Shown: positions 23,259 to 30,523 of the stretch, in pieces
Position numbering within the stretch: the first letter of the stretch is position 1
Layout: every line of letters starts with the position of its first letter
Assembly: GCA_016867815.1 (NCBI GenBank)
Contig: VGIR01000015.1
Coordinates: forward strand, 1-43,218
Direction of reading: 5' to 3'
DNA from: a candidate division WOR-3 bacterium
Lineage (GTDB): Bacteria; Hydrothermota; Tepidihabitantia; Tepidihabitantales; Tepidihabitantaceae
Length of the DNA: 43,218 nt
Notes under the pieces: model-generated
Told to the model about the DNA's origin: nothing
Seen by the model: only the letters and a program-made list of their open reading frames with translations
The model's database searches: none
Made by a program: the position numbers and the translations under genes

Positions 23259-24569
23259 GTGAAGGACGTATCGAGGCGTGATTTCCTGAAGTACGTCGGC
23301 GTCGGCGCCCTCGGCCTCGTCGCGAAACCGCAGCTCCTGTCCGCGTTCGACCGCAAGCTGTGGCCGGCGCTCGACGCCAGCGACGTGGTCCAGTGCTTCC
23401 ACGATGGCGCGACCAGCGGCAGCACCATCAACGAGCCGGTCGTGCAGATGATGGTGGACGAGTCGATCATGGCCCTGGCCGGCGTCCGCAACGTCGGCGA
23501 GGCCTGGAAGTCGATCTTCCCCGGCATCACGCAGTCCAGCATAGTCAGCATCAAGGCCTGCAACGGCAACGGCGCCATCCCGACCCATCCCGCGGTCGTG
23601 CGCTGCATGATTGACGGCCTGGCCCGGATGGACGTCGGCGGCAGCAACTTCCCGAAGAACAACATCATCGTCTGGGAGGATCACGATTCGCAGTTGACCC
23701 AGGCCGGCTTCACGATCTACGACGGCAGCGACCCGGATACGGTGCGCTGCTTCGGGACTGACCATTCCGGCGTCGGCTACGACAGCGGCGTGACCCTCAA
23801 CATCAACGGCACCTCTGCGAATCCGAGCAAGATCCTCAGTCAGATGAGCGACTATGTGATCAACGCCGCGACCCTGCGCACGCACAACCTGTCCGACGTG
23901 ACAGTGAGCCTGAAGAACCACTACGGTTCGGTCAACGCCCGCCAGCACACGAACAAATGCAGTCCGGCCCTGCCGGCGCTCAGCCAGCAGATTCGGGACG
24001 TCATCACGCCCAACAACATCCAGAAGCTCTTCGTGGTGGACGGCCTGTTCGGGCTCTATTCCGGGGGGCCGAGTGGCGCGCCCAACTTCAATCCCAAGCT
24101 GCTGCTGATGACCCGGGACACGGTGGCCTGCGACGCCCAGGCCCAGAACGTGATTAACGCCGAGCGCGCGCTCCACAGCCTGCCCGCGCTCGACGCGGAC
24201 CATATCAGAGTGGCGGCAGACCCGCCCTACAACCTCGGGTCGCTCGACATCAACCTCATCGAGCTGAACAACCTCGGCGTCGGCGAGACCGGTCGACCGG
24301 CTGCCGACGACGGCCTGTTCGCTGTCTCGCCCGAGCCGGTGCGGAACCGCGCCACAGTCACTTTCACCGTCTCGCGCCCGGGCCCGGTGTCGCTGGAGCT
24401 GCTGGACGCCGCTGGCCGGACCGAAACGCGACTTTTCGCCGGCACCCTCCGCCCGGGCAGGCACAGCGTCACCTGGCACACGACCCGACAGCTGGCCGCG
24501 GGTACTCACCTGCTCCGCCTGAACGGCGCCGGCGCCATCCGGACTCGCAACGTGCTGATTGTGAAGTAG
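23259..24569 (+). CDS. Tat-exported DUF362 protein with C-terminal sorting-like domain (paralog 1)
   Basis: 436-residue protein. The N-terminus has a Tat signal (SRRDFLKYVGVGALGLVA) for export in folded form. Residues ~60-330 are a DUF362 domain (VNEAVVQ-type start, VRNVGEAWKSIFPGI, LKNHYGSV, FVVDGLFGLYSGGP). The C-terminal ~85 residues resemble FlgD/T9SS-type sorting domains (VSPEPVRNRATVTFTV, LLDAAGRTE, LAAGTHLLRL). It starts at GTG 23259 with GGAGG upstream. It is nearly identical to paralogs 2 and 3 over the first ~90 residues. DUF362 proteins are often found with iron-sulfur proteins, and a polyferredoxin lies 7 kb downstream; a periplasmic redox role is inferred, no reaction is known. 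This copy has KACNGNG where the others have KVNC. Confidence 0.85.
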   Translation: MKDVSRRDFLKYVGVGALGLVAKPQLLSAFDRKLWPALDASDVVQCFHDGATSGSTINEPVVQMMVDESIMALAGVRNVGEAWKSIFPGITQSSIVSIKACNGNGAIPTHPAVVRCMIDGLARMDVGGSNFPKNNIIVWEDHDSQLTQAGFTIYDGSDPDTVRCFGTDHSGVGYDSGVTLNINGTSANPSKILSQMSDYVINAATLRTHNLSDVTVSLKNHYGSVNARQHTNKCSPALPALSQQIRDVITPNNIQKLFVVDGLFGLYSGGPSGAPNFNPKLLLMTRDTVACDAQAQNVINAERALHSLPALDADHIRVAADPPYNLGSLDINLIELNNLGVGETGRPAADDGLFAVSPEPVRNRATVTFTVSRPGPVSLELLDAAGRTETRLFAGTLRPGRHSVTWHTTRQLAAGTHLLRLNGAGAIRTRNVLIVK

Positions 24570-24615
24570 ACACCCACAGCCGGAATCCGCCGGCATCTGC
24601 TGGCCCAGTGCTTGC

Positions 24616-24643
24616 TTGACCGGTTCCCAGGATAGGGGATAAT
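24616..24643 (+). promoter_or_regulatory. Promoter of DUF362 paralog 2
   Basis: TTGACC (24616-24621), 16-bp spacer, GATAAT (24638-24643), 67 bp before the ATG. Confidence 0.65.
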
Positions 24644-24709
24644 CCATCCCACTGTGAAAGTCGACCTGCTTTCGATTGGATCGTCCTACCCCGGTTGACC
24701 GGAGGGAAC

Positions 24710-26032
24710 ATGAAGGAAGTATCAAGACGTGATTTCCTGAAGTACGTCGGCGTCGGCGCCCTCGGCCTCGTCGCGAAACCGCAGCTCTTGTCCGCGTTCG
24801 ACCGCAAGCTGTGGCCGACGCTCGCCGCGAGCGACGTGGTCCAGTGCTTCCACGATGGCGCGACCAGCGGCAGCACCGTCAACGAGGCGGTCGTGCAGAT
24901 GATGGTAGATGAGTCGATCATGGCCCTGGCTGGCGTCCGCAACGTCGGCGAGGCCTGGAAGACCATCTTTCCCGGCATCACCGATGCCAGCATCATCGGC
25001 ATCAAAGTGAACTGCGCGAGCGGGCAGTGCCCGACGCGGCCCGAGACGGTCCGCTGCCTCTGTAACGGGCTGGCGCAGATGGACGTCGGCGGCTCGCAGT
25101 TCAAGAAGAACAACATCATTGTCTGGGAGCGGACGAACAGCGAGCTCAACGTGGCCGGGTTCACGAAGTACACCGGTTCGGATCCGGACACGGTCCGCTG
25201 TTTCGGCAGCAACGAGTCGGGCGTCGGCTTCGATACGGATACGACCCTGGTGGTCGCGAGCAGCTCAAACCAGAACCCGAGCAAGATACTGAGCAAGATG
25301 ATCGACTACGAGATCAATGCCGCGGTGCTGAAGACCCACGCGGCTGCCAAGCTGACGCTGACGCTGAAGAACCACTATGGCTCGGTCCACAACGCCTCCG
25401 GGTTGCAGCACACCAGCAGCTGCTCGCCGGCAATTCCCTCGCTCAACCAGCAGATCCGCGACGTCATCACGCCCAACGCCAAGGACAAGCTCTTCTTCAT
25501 CGACGGCCTGTTCGCGATGTACTCGGGCGGGCCGAGCGGGCCGCCCAACTTCAACCCCAAGCTGCTGTTGATGAGCAAGGACCCCGTTGCCTGCGACAAG
25601 CAGGGACAGAACGTCATCAACGCCGAGCGCGCGCTCCACAGCCTTCCGGCGCTCGACGCGCCGTGGCTACCGGTCGCGGCCGAACCGCCCTACAGCCTCG
25701 GTTCGCTCGACATCAATCTCATCGAGTTGAACAACGTCGGCGTCGGTGAGTCCGCCAGGCTGGTTACCGGTCAAGGCTTGTTCGCTGTTTCACCGGAGCC
25801 GGTGCGGGACCGCGCCACAGTCACGTTCACCGTCTTGCGCCCGGGCCCGGTGTCGCTGGAGCTGCTGGATGCCGCTGGCCGGACCGAGGCGCGCCTCTTC
25901 GCCGGCACGCTCCGCCAGGGCACGCACAACGTCAATTGGCACACGACCCGACAACTGGCCGCCGGCACTCACTTGCTCCGGCTGAACAGCGGCGGCGCCA
26001 CCCGGGTACGCAAAGTGCTGGTTGTGAACTAG
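24710..26032 (+). CDS. Tat-exported DUF362 protein with C-terminal sorting-like domain (paralog 2)
   Basis: 440-residue paralog of the preceding gene, with the same Tat signal, DUF362 domain and C-terminal sorting-like domain. ATG 24710 follows GGAGGGAAC; the frame extends back to 24695 without function. The 5' ~250 bp are almost base-for-base identical to paralogs 1 and 3, while the middle (about residues 105-240) has diverged, a pattern of gene conversion. It carries KVNCASGQCP and VRCLCNGLAQMDVGG, with more cysteines than paralog 1. It has its own promoter, so it is a separate transcription unit, convergent with tatC. Confidence 0.85.
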   Translation: MKEVSRRDFLKYVGVGALGLVAKPQLLSAFDRKLWPTLAASDVVQCFHDGATSGSTVNEAVVQMMVDESIMALAGVRNVGEAWKTIFPGITDASIIGIKVNCASGQCPTRPETVRCLCNGLAQMDVGGSQFKKNNIIVWERTNSELNVAGFTKYTGSDPDTVRCFGSNESGVGFDTDTTLVVASSSNQNPSKILSKMIDYEINAAVLKTHAAAKLTLTLKNHYGSVHNASGLQHTSSCSPAIPSLNQQIRDVITPNAKDKLFFIDGLFAMYSGGPSGPPNFNPKLLLMSKDPVACDKQGQNVINAERALHSLPALDAPWLPVAAEPPYSLGSLDINLIELNNVGVGESARLVTGQGLFAVSPEPVRDRATVTFTVLRPGPVSLELLDAAGRTEARLFAGTLRQGTHNVNWHTTRQLAAGTHLLRLNSGGATRVRKVLVVN

Positions 26033-26082
26033 GTTCAGCCGCAGGCCGGCCGCCCCCAACCGCCTCTAACGAAGCTGGCTCT

Positions 26083-26778
26083 TCAGCCCCCCGCGCTGCG
26101 GCGGGCTTTGGCCAGGTAGGAAGCGACCACGCCCAATTCGAACAGCGCGAGCAGCGGAACCGCCATCAGGATCTGGCTGAACACGTCGGGCGGGCTCAGG
26201 ATCGCAGCGGCGATGAAGACGAGCACGACCGCTATGCGCTGGTTCTTCATCAGCAGCTTCGGGGTGATAACCCCGAGCTTGGTCATGAAGAACATTATCA
26301 CCGGCAGTTGGAAGATGACTCCGCAGGCAAGCAGGAACGCGCCGACCGTGCCGACGTACTCGCTGATGGAGATCATTGCCTGCAGCTTGGGCGTCTCAAA
26401 GCCGAGCAGGAATCTCATCGATATCGGCACGACTACCAGGTAGGCGAACGCGACCCCGGCCACGAAGAGCAACGAGCAGACGCTCACCGCCGCGGAGATG
26501 TACTTCACCTCGTGCTTCTGCAGCGCCGGCCGGACGAACCGCCAGAACTGGTAGAAGATAACCGGCGCGGCGAGGAAAACGCCGGTGGTCAGGGCCACCT
26601 TGAGCTGAACGACGAATGCTTCGGCCGGGGCGAGGAACACCAGCTTCGGCACGGACCGGGTAAGCAGATCAAGCACCTGCTGCGAGAAGAAGAACGCGAC
26701 AACCGCGGTCACGCCCAGCGCGATGAGCGAGTAGAAGATGCGCTTGCGGAGTTCTTCCAGGTGGTCGAGGAAGGTCAC
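26083..26778 (-). CDS. tatC: Sec-independent protein translocase TatC
   Basis: 231-residue polytopic membrane protein, the signal-peptide receptor of the twin-arginine translocase. The N-terminal FLDHLEELRKRI motif is canonical, followed by six hydrophobic segments and conserved FYQFWRFVRPAL and LSPPDVFSQ. It starts at GTG 26778; family members begin at this MTFLDHLEEL position. There is no ribosome site, only the octamer-derived region of cassette 3 upstream. Together with tatA (27327-27521) it would form a tatAC operon, now separated by a four-helix-bundle cassette. The flanking DUF362 genes encode Tat-signal proteins, so these are likely its main local clients. Confidence 0.96.
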   Translation of the reverse strand: MTFLDHLEELRKRIFYSLIALGVTAVVAFFFSQQVLDLLTRSVPKLVFLAPAEAFVVQLKVALTTGVFLAAPVIFYQFWRFVRPALQKHEVKYISAAVSVCSLLFVAGVAFAYLVVVPISMRFLLGFETPKLQAMISISEYVGTVGAFLLACGVIFQLPVIMFFMTKLGVITPKLLMKNQRIAVVLVFIAAAILSPPDVFSQILMAVPLLALFELGVVASYLAKARRSAGG

Positions 26779-26785
26779 TAGGAGA

Positions 26786-27319
26786 GTGCTCTAGTTCTCA
26801 AGTGCACAAGTGCGAGAAGAGAAGTGCTCTCGTGTTCCGGTGCAAGGAGGAGAAGGGCACAGAGGCTCTAGAGCTGTGCGCGTTTCCGTTCCAGAGCGCG
26901 TATGAACGCCTTGGTCAGCCTCTCGACATCGCCGGCAGACTGAAGCAAGCTGACGCTCGTGTTGCTCTTGATGTACCCGAGCTCGGTGGCGAGCATAATC
27001 TGTGTCTGCAACTCGCAGATGGAGCCGTAGGCTATGTAGAGGGATCGCAGGAAATCGGGGGTCGTGCGTCGGCCGAATCCCTCGGCGATGTTCGATGGTA
27101 TTGAAACCGCAGCCCGCTGCATCTGGGCAGCAAGGCCGTAGACTTCCGACTTCGGGAAGCACTTCGTCGCACGGTAGACGTCGAGGCTGAGGGAAAACGC
27201 CTTCTGCCAGGCCCTCAGATCCCGGTACGTGTCAGCCATCTGTCAACGGACCGCACTTGCGCACTGGGGCACTCGTGCACTTCGTTCCCGCGGACTGGTG
27301 CACTCGAGCACTAGAGCAC
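26786..27319. mobile_element. Four-helix-bundle cassette 3 with inverted octamer arms (GTGCTC class), between tatA and tatC
   Basis: Left arm 26786-26847: seven units such as GTGCTCTA, GTTCTCAA, GTGCACAA, GTGCTCTC. Right arm 27249-27319: about nine units of the reverse form, such as TAGAGCAC, TCGAGCAC, TGGTGCAC, TCGTGCAC. They enclose the four-helix-bundle gene and fill the whole tatA-tatC gap. Confidence 0.7.
26868..27239 (-). CDS. Four-helix-bundle protein, S23/IVP-like (cassette 3)
   Basis: 123-residue four-helix-bundle protein (TIGR02436 type) with canonical N-terminus ADTYRDLRAWQKAFSLSLDV, core QRAAVSIPSNIAEGFGR and LYIAYGSICELQTQ. It is highly similar to the copy at 16323. It starts at ATG 27239; no clear Shine-Dalgarno sequence. 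It is oriented with the tat operon and would be transcribed between tatA and tatC. Its role is unknown; nothing in the sequence links it to Tat function, so the position is more simply explained by cassette insertion. Confidence 0.9.
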   Translation of the reverse strand: MADTYRDLRAWQKAFSLSLDVYRATKCFPKSEVYGLAAQMQRAAVSIPSNIAEGFGRRTTPDFLRSLYIAYGSICELQTQIMLATELGYIKSNTSVSLLQSAGDVERLTKAFIRALERKRAQL

Positions 27320-27326
27320 TATCGGG

Positions 27327-27521
27327 TCAGTCCGCCTTCGGCCCCTGGTCGTCCTTTTTGTCTTCTGCAGGCTCGGCTTTGTCAATCTCCTTCATTCCCT
27401 GCTTGAGCTCGCGCACGCCTCGGCCGAGGGAGCGCATCACTTCCGGGATCCGCTTGGCCCCGAACAGAAGCAGGACAATGAGGACAATGAGCAGTACTTC
27501 CTGCCAGTTCACTCCGAACAC
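27327..27521 (-). CDS. tatA: Sec-independent protein translocase TatA/TatE
   Basis: 64-residue pore component of the twin-arginine translocase. One N-terminal transmembrane helix (VLLIVLIVLLLFGAKRIPE), the hinge FGAKRIPEV, then an amphipathic helix (MRSLGRGVRELKQGM) and a charged tail, exactly the TatA/E plan. It starts at GTG 27521, nine bases after GGAGG. Promoter at 27563-27591, divergent from that of DUF362 paralog 3, so translocase and client genes are transcribed from one intergenic region. Confidence 0.95.
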   Translation of the reverse strand: MFGVNWQEVLLIVLIVLLLFGAKRIPEVMRSLGRGVRELKQGMKEIDKAEPAEDKKDDQGPKAD

Positions 27522-27562
27522 GGGTGCTTACCTCCGGGCTGTTCGCGTTCTTTCACACCAAG

Positions 27563-27591
27563 ACTATAGAAGCGCGCCCGCCGCGGGTCAA
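27563..27591 (-). promoter_or_regulatory. Promoter of tatA
   Basis: On the minus strand TTGACC (27591-27586), 17-bp spacer, TATAGT (27568-27563), 42 bp before the start. Confidence 0.65.
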
Positions 27592-27609
27592 GCTGCGGCC
27601 GAACTGCGC

Positions 27610-27638
27610 TTGACCCGGTCCGCCGGATGCGGGATAAT
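27610..27638 (+). promoter_or_regulatory. Promoter of DUF362 paralog 3
   Basis: TTGACC (27610-27615), 17-bp spacer, GATAAT (27633-27638), 67 bp before the TTG start. The -35 elements of this and the divergent tatA promoter are 18 bp apart. Confidence 0.65.
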
Positions 27639-27704
27639 CTAGTCGGTAGTGAGTCCCATACCAGTCTCGGCAGCGCCGGATCAGCCCGGTTTCACGGAGG
27701 AACA

Positions 27705-29024
27705 TTGAGAGAAGTATCAAGGCGTGATTTCCTGAAGTACGTCGGCGTCGGCGCCCTCGGCCTCGTCGCGAAACCGCAACTCTTGTCCGCGTTCGACCGC
27801 AAGCTGTGGCCGACGCTCGACGCGAGCGACGTGGTCCAGTGCTTCCACGATGGCGCGACCAGCGGCAGCACCATCAACGAGCCGGTCGTGCAGATGATGG
27901 TGGACGAATCGATCATGGCCCTGGCTGGCGTCCGCAACGTCGGCGAGGCCTGGAAGTCGATCTTCCCCGGCATCACCGATACCAGCATCATCGGCATCAA
28001 GGTCAACTGCATTAACTCGGCGCACAAGACCAATCCTGCGGTGGTTCGCTGCATCTGCAACGGGCTGGCGCAGATGGACGTCGGCGGCTCGCAGTTCAAG
28101 AAGAACAACATCATTATCTGGGACCGGACGAACAACGAGCTGACCAACGGCGGCTACACCAAGTACACCGGCTCCGACCCGGACACCGTCCGCTGCTTCG
28201 GCACCAACGAATCCGGCTACGGATACGATTCCGGGTTGACGTTCAACGTCAACGGTTCCAGTCAGAACCCGAGCAAAATCCTGAGTCAGACAATTGACTA
28301 CCTGATTGATGCAGCGGTGCTGCGCACCCACGGCTCGGCCGTGCTCACGCTCAGCATGAAGAACCACTACGGCTCGGTCCACAGCCCCGGCACTCTCCAG
28401 CACTCCAGCGGCTGCAGCCCGGCCATTCCCTCCCTGAACCAGCAGATCCGTGACCTCATAACGCCGAACAACATCCAGAAACTCTTCTTCATCGACGGCC
28501 TGTTCGCGATGTACTCCGGCGGGCCGGGCGGCTCGCCCAACTTCAACCCCAAGCTGCTGCTGATGAGCAAGGACCCGGTTGCCTGCGACAAGCAGGGACA
28601 GAACGTCATCAATGCCGAGCGCGCGCTCCACAGCCTGCCCCCGCTGGATGCGCCCCAGCTGCCCACCGCGGCGGCGCCGCCCTACAACCTCGGGTCTCTC
28701 GACATCAACTTGATCGAGCTGAACAATGTCGGTGTCGGCGAGGCGGGCCAGCCGGTCCCGGACGACGTCGCCTTCTCGGTCTCTCCCGACCCGCTGCGGA
28801 ATCGCGCTACGGTCACCTTCGGCGTGTCGCGCCGCGGCCCGGTGTCGCTCGACCTCGTGGATGCGGCAGGCCGCATCGAAGCGCGGCTGTTCGCCGGCAC
28901 GCTCCCGAAGGGCAGACACAGCGTTGACTGGCGTACCGGGCAGGGCCTGGCCCGGGGCACGCACTTCCTCCGGCTCAACCGTGCCGGCGCGACGCGTGTC
29001 CGCAAGGTAACCGTCGTCAACTAG
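27705..29024 (+). CDS. Tat-exported DUF362 protein with C-terminal sorting-like domain (paralog 3)
   Basis: 439-residue third paralog. It starts at TTG 27705, supported by GGAGG at 27696-27700 and by alignment with paralogs 1 and 2 (REVSRRDFLKYVGVG); the upstream extension to 27627 covers the promoter. Tat signal, DUF362 domain and C-terminal sorting-like domain (FSVSPDPLRNRATVTF, LVDAAGRIE, LARGTHFLRL) as in the others. It carries KVNCINS and VRCICNGLAQMDVGG. It is the first gene of a co-directional run with a lipoprotein, a fourth DUF362 protein, a polyferredoxin and a large barrel protein, with gaps of a few bases. Confidence 0.85.
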   Translation: MREVSRRDFLKYVGVGALGLVAKPQLLSAFDRKLWPTLDASDVVQCFHDGATSGSTINEPVVQMMVDESIMALAGVRNVGEAWKSIFPGITDTSIIGIKVNCINSAHKTNPAVVRCICNGLAQMDVGGSQFKKNNIIIWDRTNNELTNGGYTKYTGSDPDTVRCFGTNESGYGYDSGLTFNVNGSSQNPSKILSQTIDYLIDAAVLRTHGSAVLTLSMKNHYGSVHSPGTLQHSSGCSPAIPSLNQQIRDLITPNNIQKLFFIDGLFAMYSGGPGGSPNFNPKLLLMSKDPVACDKQGQNVINAERALHSLPPLDAPQLPTAAAPPYNLGSLDINLIELNNVGVGEAGQPVPDDVAFSVSPDPLRNRATVTFGVSRRGPVSLDLVDAAGRIEARLFAGTLPKGRHSVDWRTGQGLARGTHFLRLNRAGATRVRKVTVVN

Positions 29025-29034
29025 GAAGATGGCC

Positions 29035-29571
29035 ATGAAACTCCTGTTCGCCGGCTGCGTCGCCCTGGTCTGCCTGGCCTGTACACCTCCCGCAAACGAA
29101 CCGGTCGACGTCGTCACGCTCGTGCCCGGGGACAATGAGATCAGCGGCTGGATGCGGAGTTCGCCCATGCAAGTGGCCGAAACCGGGACCCAGCTCGAGG
29201 CCATCATCGACGGCGAGGCCGTGCCCTATGACGACAACCACTTTACCAAGTGCGCGTTTCAGAACTACACCGGAGACGTGGGGGGCTCGCAGGTCGAACT
29301 CAACCTCAGGATCTTCGACATGGGCGACACGACGAATGCGAAGAACGTGTATGCGGCAGTAACGGCCGGCACCGAGGTGCCCTGGACCGGTGATAACCCC
29401 GGTGTCGAGGCGCGCACGGACGAGAGCTTCCTCTTCGCCTACCGCGTGGAGTTCCGGGACGGCCGCTTCTACTTCCGGGCCGACATCATGGACAAGTCAT
29501 CCGCAGCCCAGGACGTGGCCAGGCTGTTCGCCCGGAACGTCTCGTCGGCCATCCGCGATACGGCCAGATAG
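29035..29571 (+). CDS. Lipoprotein, DUF6599-like
   Basis: 178-residue lipoprotein with lipobox LVCLAC. The body starts LVPGDNEISGWMRSSP and contains LEAIIDGEAVPYDDNHFTK and VELNLRIFDMGDTTNAKNVY, which resembles DUF6599-type proteins that occur next to DUF362 and 4Fe-4S proteins in other bacteria (recalled, not searched). I choose ATG 29035, with AGGA eight bases upstream; ATG 29029 is an alternative but is too close to it. It directly follows DUF362 paralog 3 and touches the next DUF362 gene. Probably an outer- or inner-membrane-anchored accessory of the exported redox locus. Confidence 0.7.
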   Translation: MKLLFAGCVALVCLACTPPANEPVDVVTLVPGDNEISGWMRSSPMQVAETGTQLEAIIDGEAVPYDDNHFTKCAFQNYTGDVGGSQVELNLRIFDMGDTTNAKNVYAAVTAGTEVPWTGDNPGVEARTDESFLFAYRVEFRDGRFYFRADIMDKSSAAQDVARLFARNVSSAIRDTAR

Positions 29572-30495
29572 ATGGGAAACGAAATGAACCGCCGCGACTT
29601 CCTCAAGACCGGGATCGGCATCGCCGCGGCTGCGCTGCTGCCCAAAGCACTGCTCGGAGCCGTCCCCGGTAAGGACGCCGGCCCGGTTGTGGCTGTGGCT
29701 CGCGGCAACAAAGCCAAGCTCGTCGGCGGAGCGCTCGACCTGCTCGGCGGGATGGGCAGGTTCGTGAAGCCCGGCGACAAGGTCTGCATCAAGCCCAACT
29801 TCTCCTTCGCCGCCAACAGCGAATGTGGCGCGACTACGAGCGCTGAAATCACCCGGCAGGTCGTGCAGCTCTGCCTCGCCGCCGGCGCTGCGCGCGTCGT
29901 CCTCTTCGACTACCCGATCCAGGAAGCGGCGCTCTGCATCGAGCGGAGCGGCATGAATTCCGCCCTGGTGGACAAGGAGAAGGTCAGCCTCCTCGCCCTC
30001 AGCAAGGAGCGCCAGTTCGCGGATACGACCATACCCTCCGGCAAGGAGCTGAAGTCCGCCCGGGTAGCCAAGGTCGTGCTCGAGTCCGACAAGTTCATCA
30101 ACCTGCCGACCGCCAAGTCCCACTCCGCGACCGGCGTCAGCCTCGGCATGAAAGGGTTGATGGGCCTGATCTGGGACCGGGGTGCTCTCCACCAGATGAA
30201 CCTGCACCAGGCAATCGCCGACCTGGCCTCGCTCGTCAAGCCTGACCTGACGATAATCGACGCTACCCGGGCCCTGACCAGCGGCGGTCCGGGAGGGCCG
30301 GGCAAGACCGTGGCTTTGGACATGGTCATCGCTGGCACCGATCCGGTAGCGGTCGACTCGTATGCCGTAGGCATCACCCAGTGGTACAACAAGTCGTTCG
30401 CCGGCAAGAGCGTCAAGCACATCGTCGCGGCGGCCGAGATGGGCCTGGGCGAGATCGACACGGCGAAGATGGACATCAAGCAGGCTACGGTCTGA
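29572..30495 (+). CDS. Tat-exported DUF362 protein (short form)
   Basis: 307-residue DUF362 protein with its own Tat signal (NRRDFLKTGIGIAAAALLP). It is closer to the general DUF362 family than the three paralogs: VKPGDKVCIKPNFSF near the start, FINLPTAKSHSATGVSLGMKGLMGL in the centre, VIAGTDPVAVDSYAVG near the end. It lacks the C-terminal sorting-like domain, so it probably stays periplasmic or membrane-associated. The first ATG (29572) follows the previous stop directly; ATG 29584 (NRRDF) with GGGAAACGA upstream is equally possible. The polyferredoxin gene follows after 28 bases, suggesting that the two form a functional pair in electron transfer. Confidence 0.85.
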   Translation: MGNEMNRRDFLKTGIGIAAAALLPKALLGAVPGKDAGPVVAVARGNKAKLVGGALDLLGGMGRFVKPGDKVCIKPNFSFAANSECGATTSAEITRQVVQLCLAAGAARVVLFDYPIQEAALCIERSGMNSALVDKEKVSLLALSKERQFADTTIPSGKELKSARVAKVVLESDKFINLPTAKSHSATGVSLGMKGLMGLIWDRGALHQMNLHQAIADLASLVKPDLTIIDATRALTSGGPGGPGKTVALDMVIAGTDPVAVDSYAVGITQWYNKSFAGKSVKHIVAAAEMGLGEIDTAKMDIKQATV

Positions 30496-30523
30496 TAGGC
30501 GGCTTCCGTCTGAAGACTGCCCT

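Noticed and set aside
23235-24725. 496-residue minus-strand open frame, with a twin at 27717-29207
   Set aside because: Both are antisense shadows of DUF362 paralogs; their similarity only mirrors that of the real genes.
13439-27239. Four-helix-bundle genes as Avd proteins of a diversity-generating retroelement
   Set aside because: No reverse transcriptase and no template/variable repeat pair were seen in the window.
13377-27319. Octamer arrays as CRISPR
   Set aside because: The units are contiguous 8-mers without spacers, and no cas genes are present.
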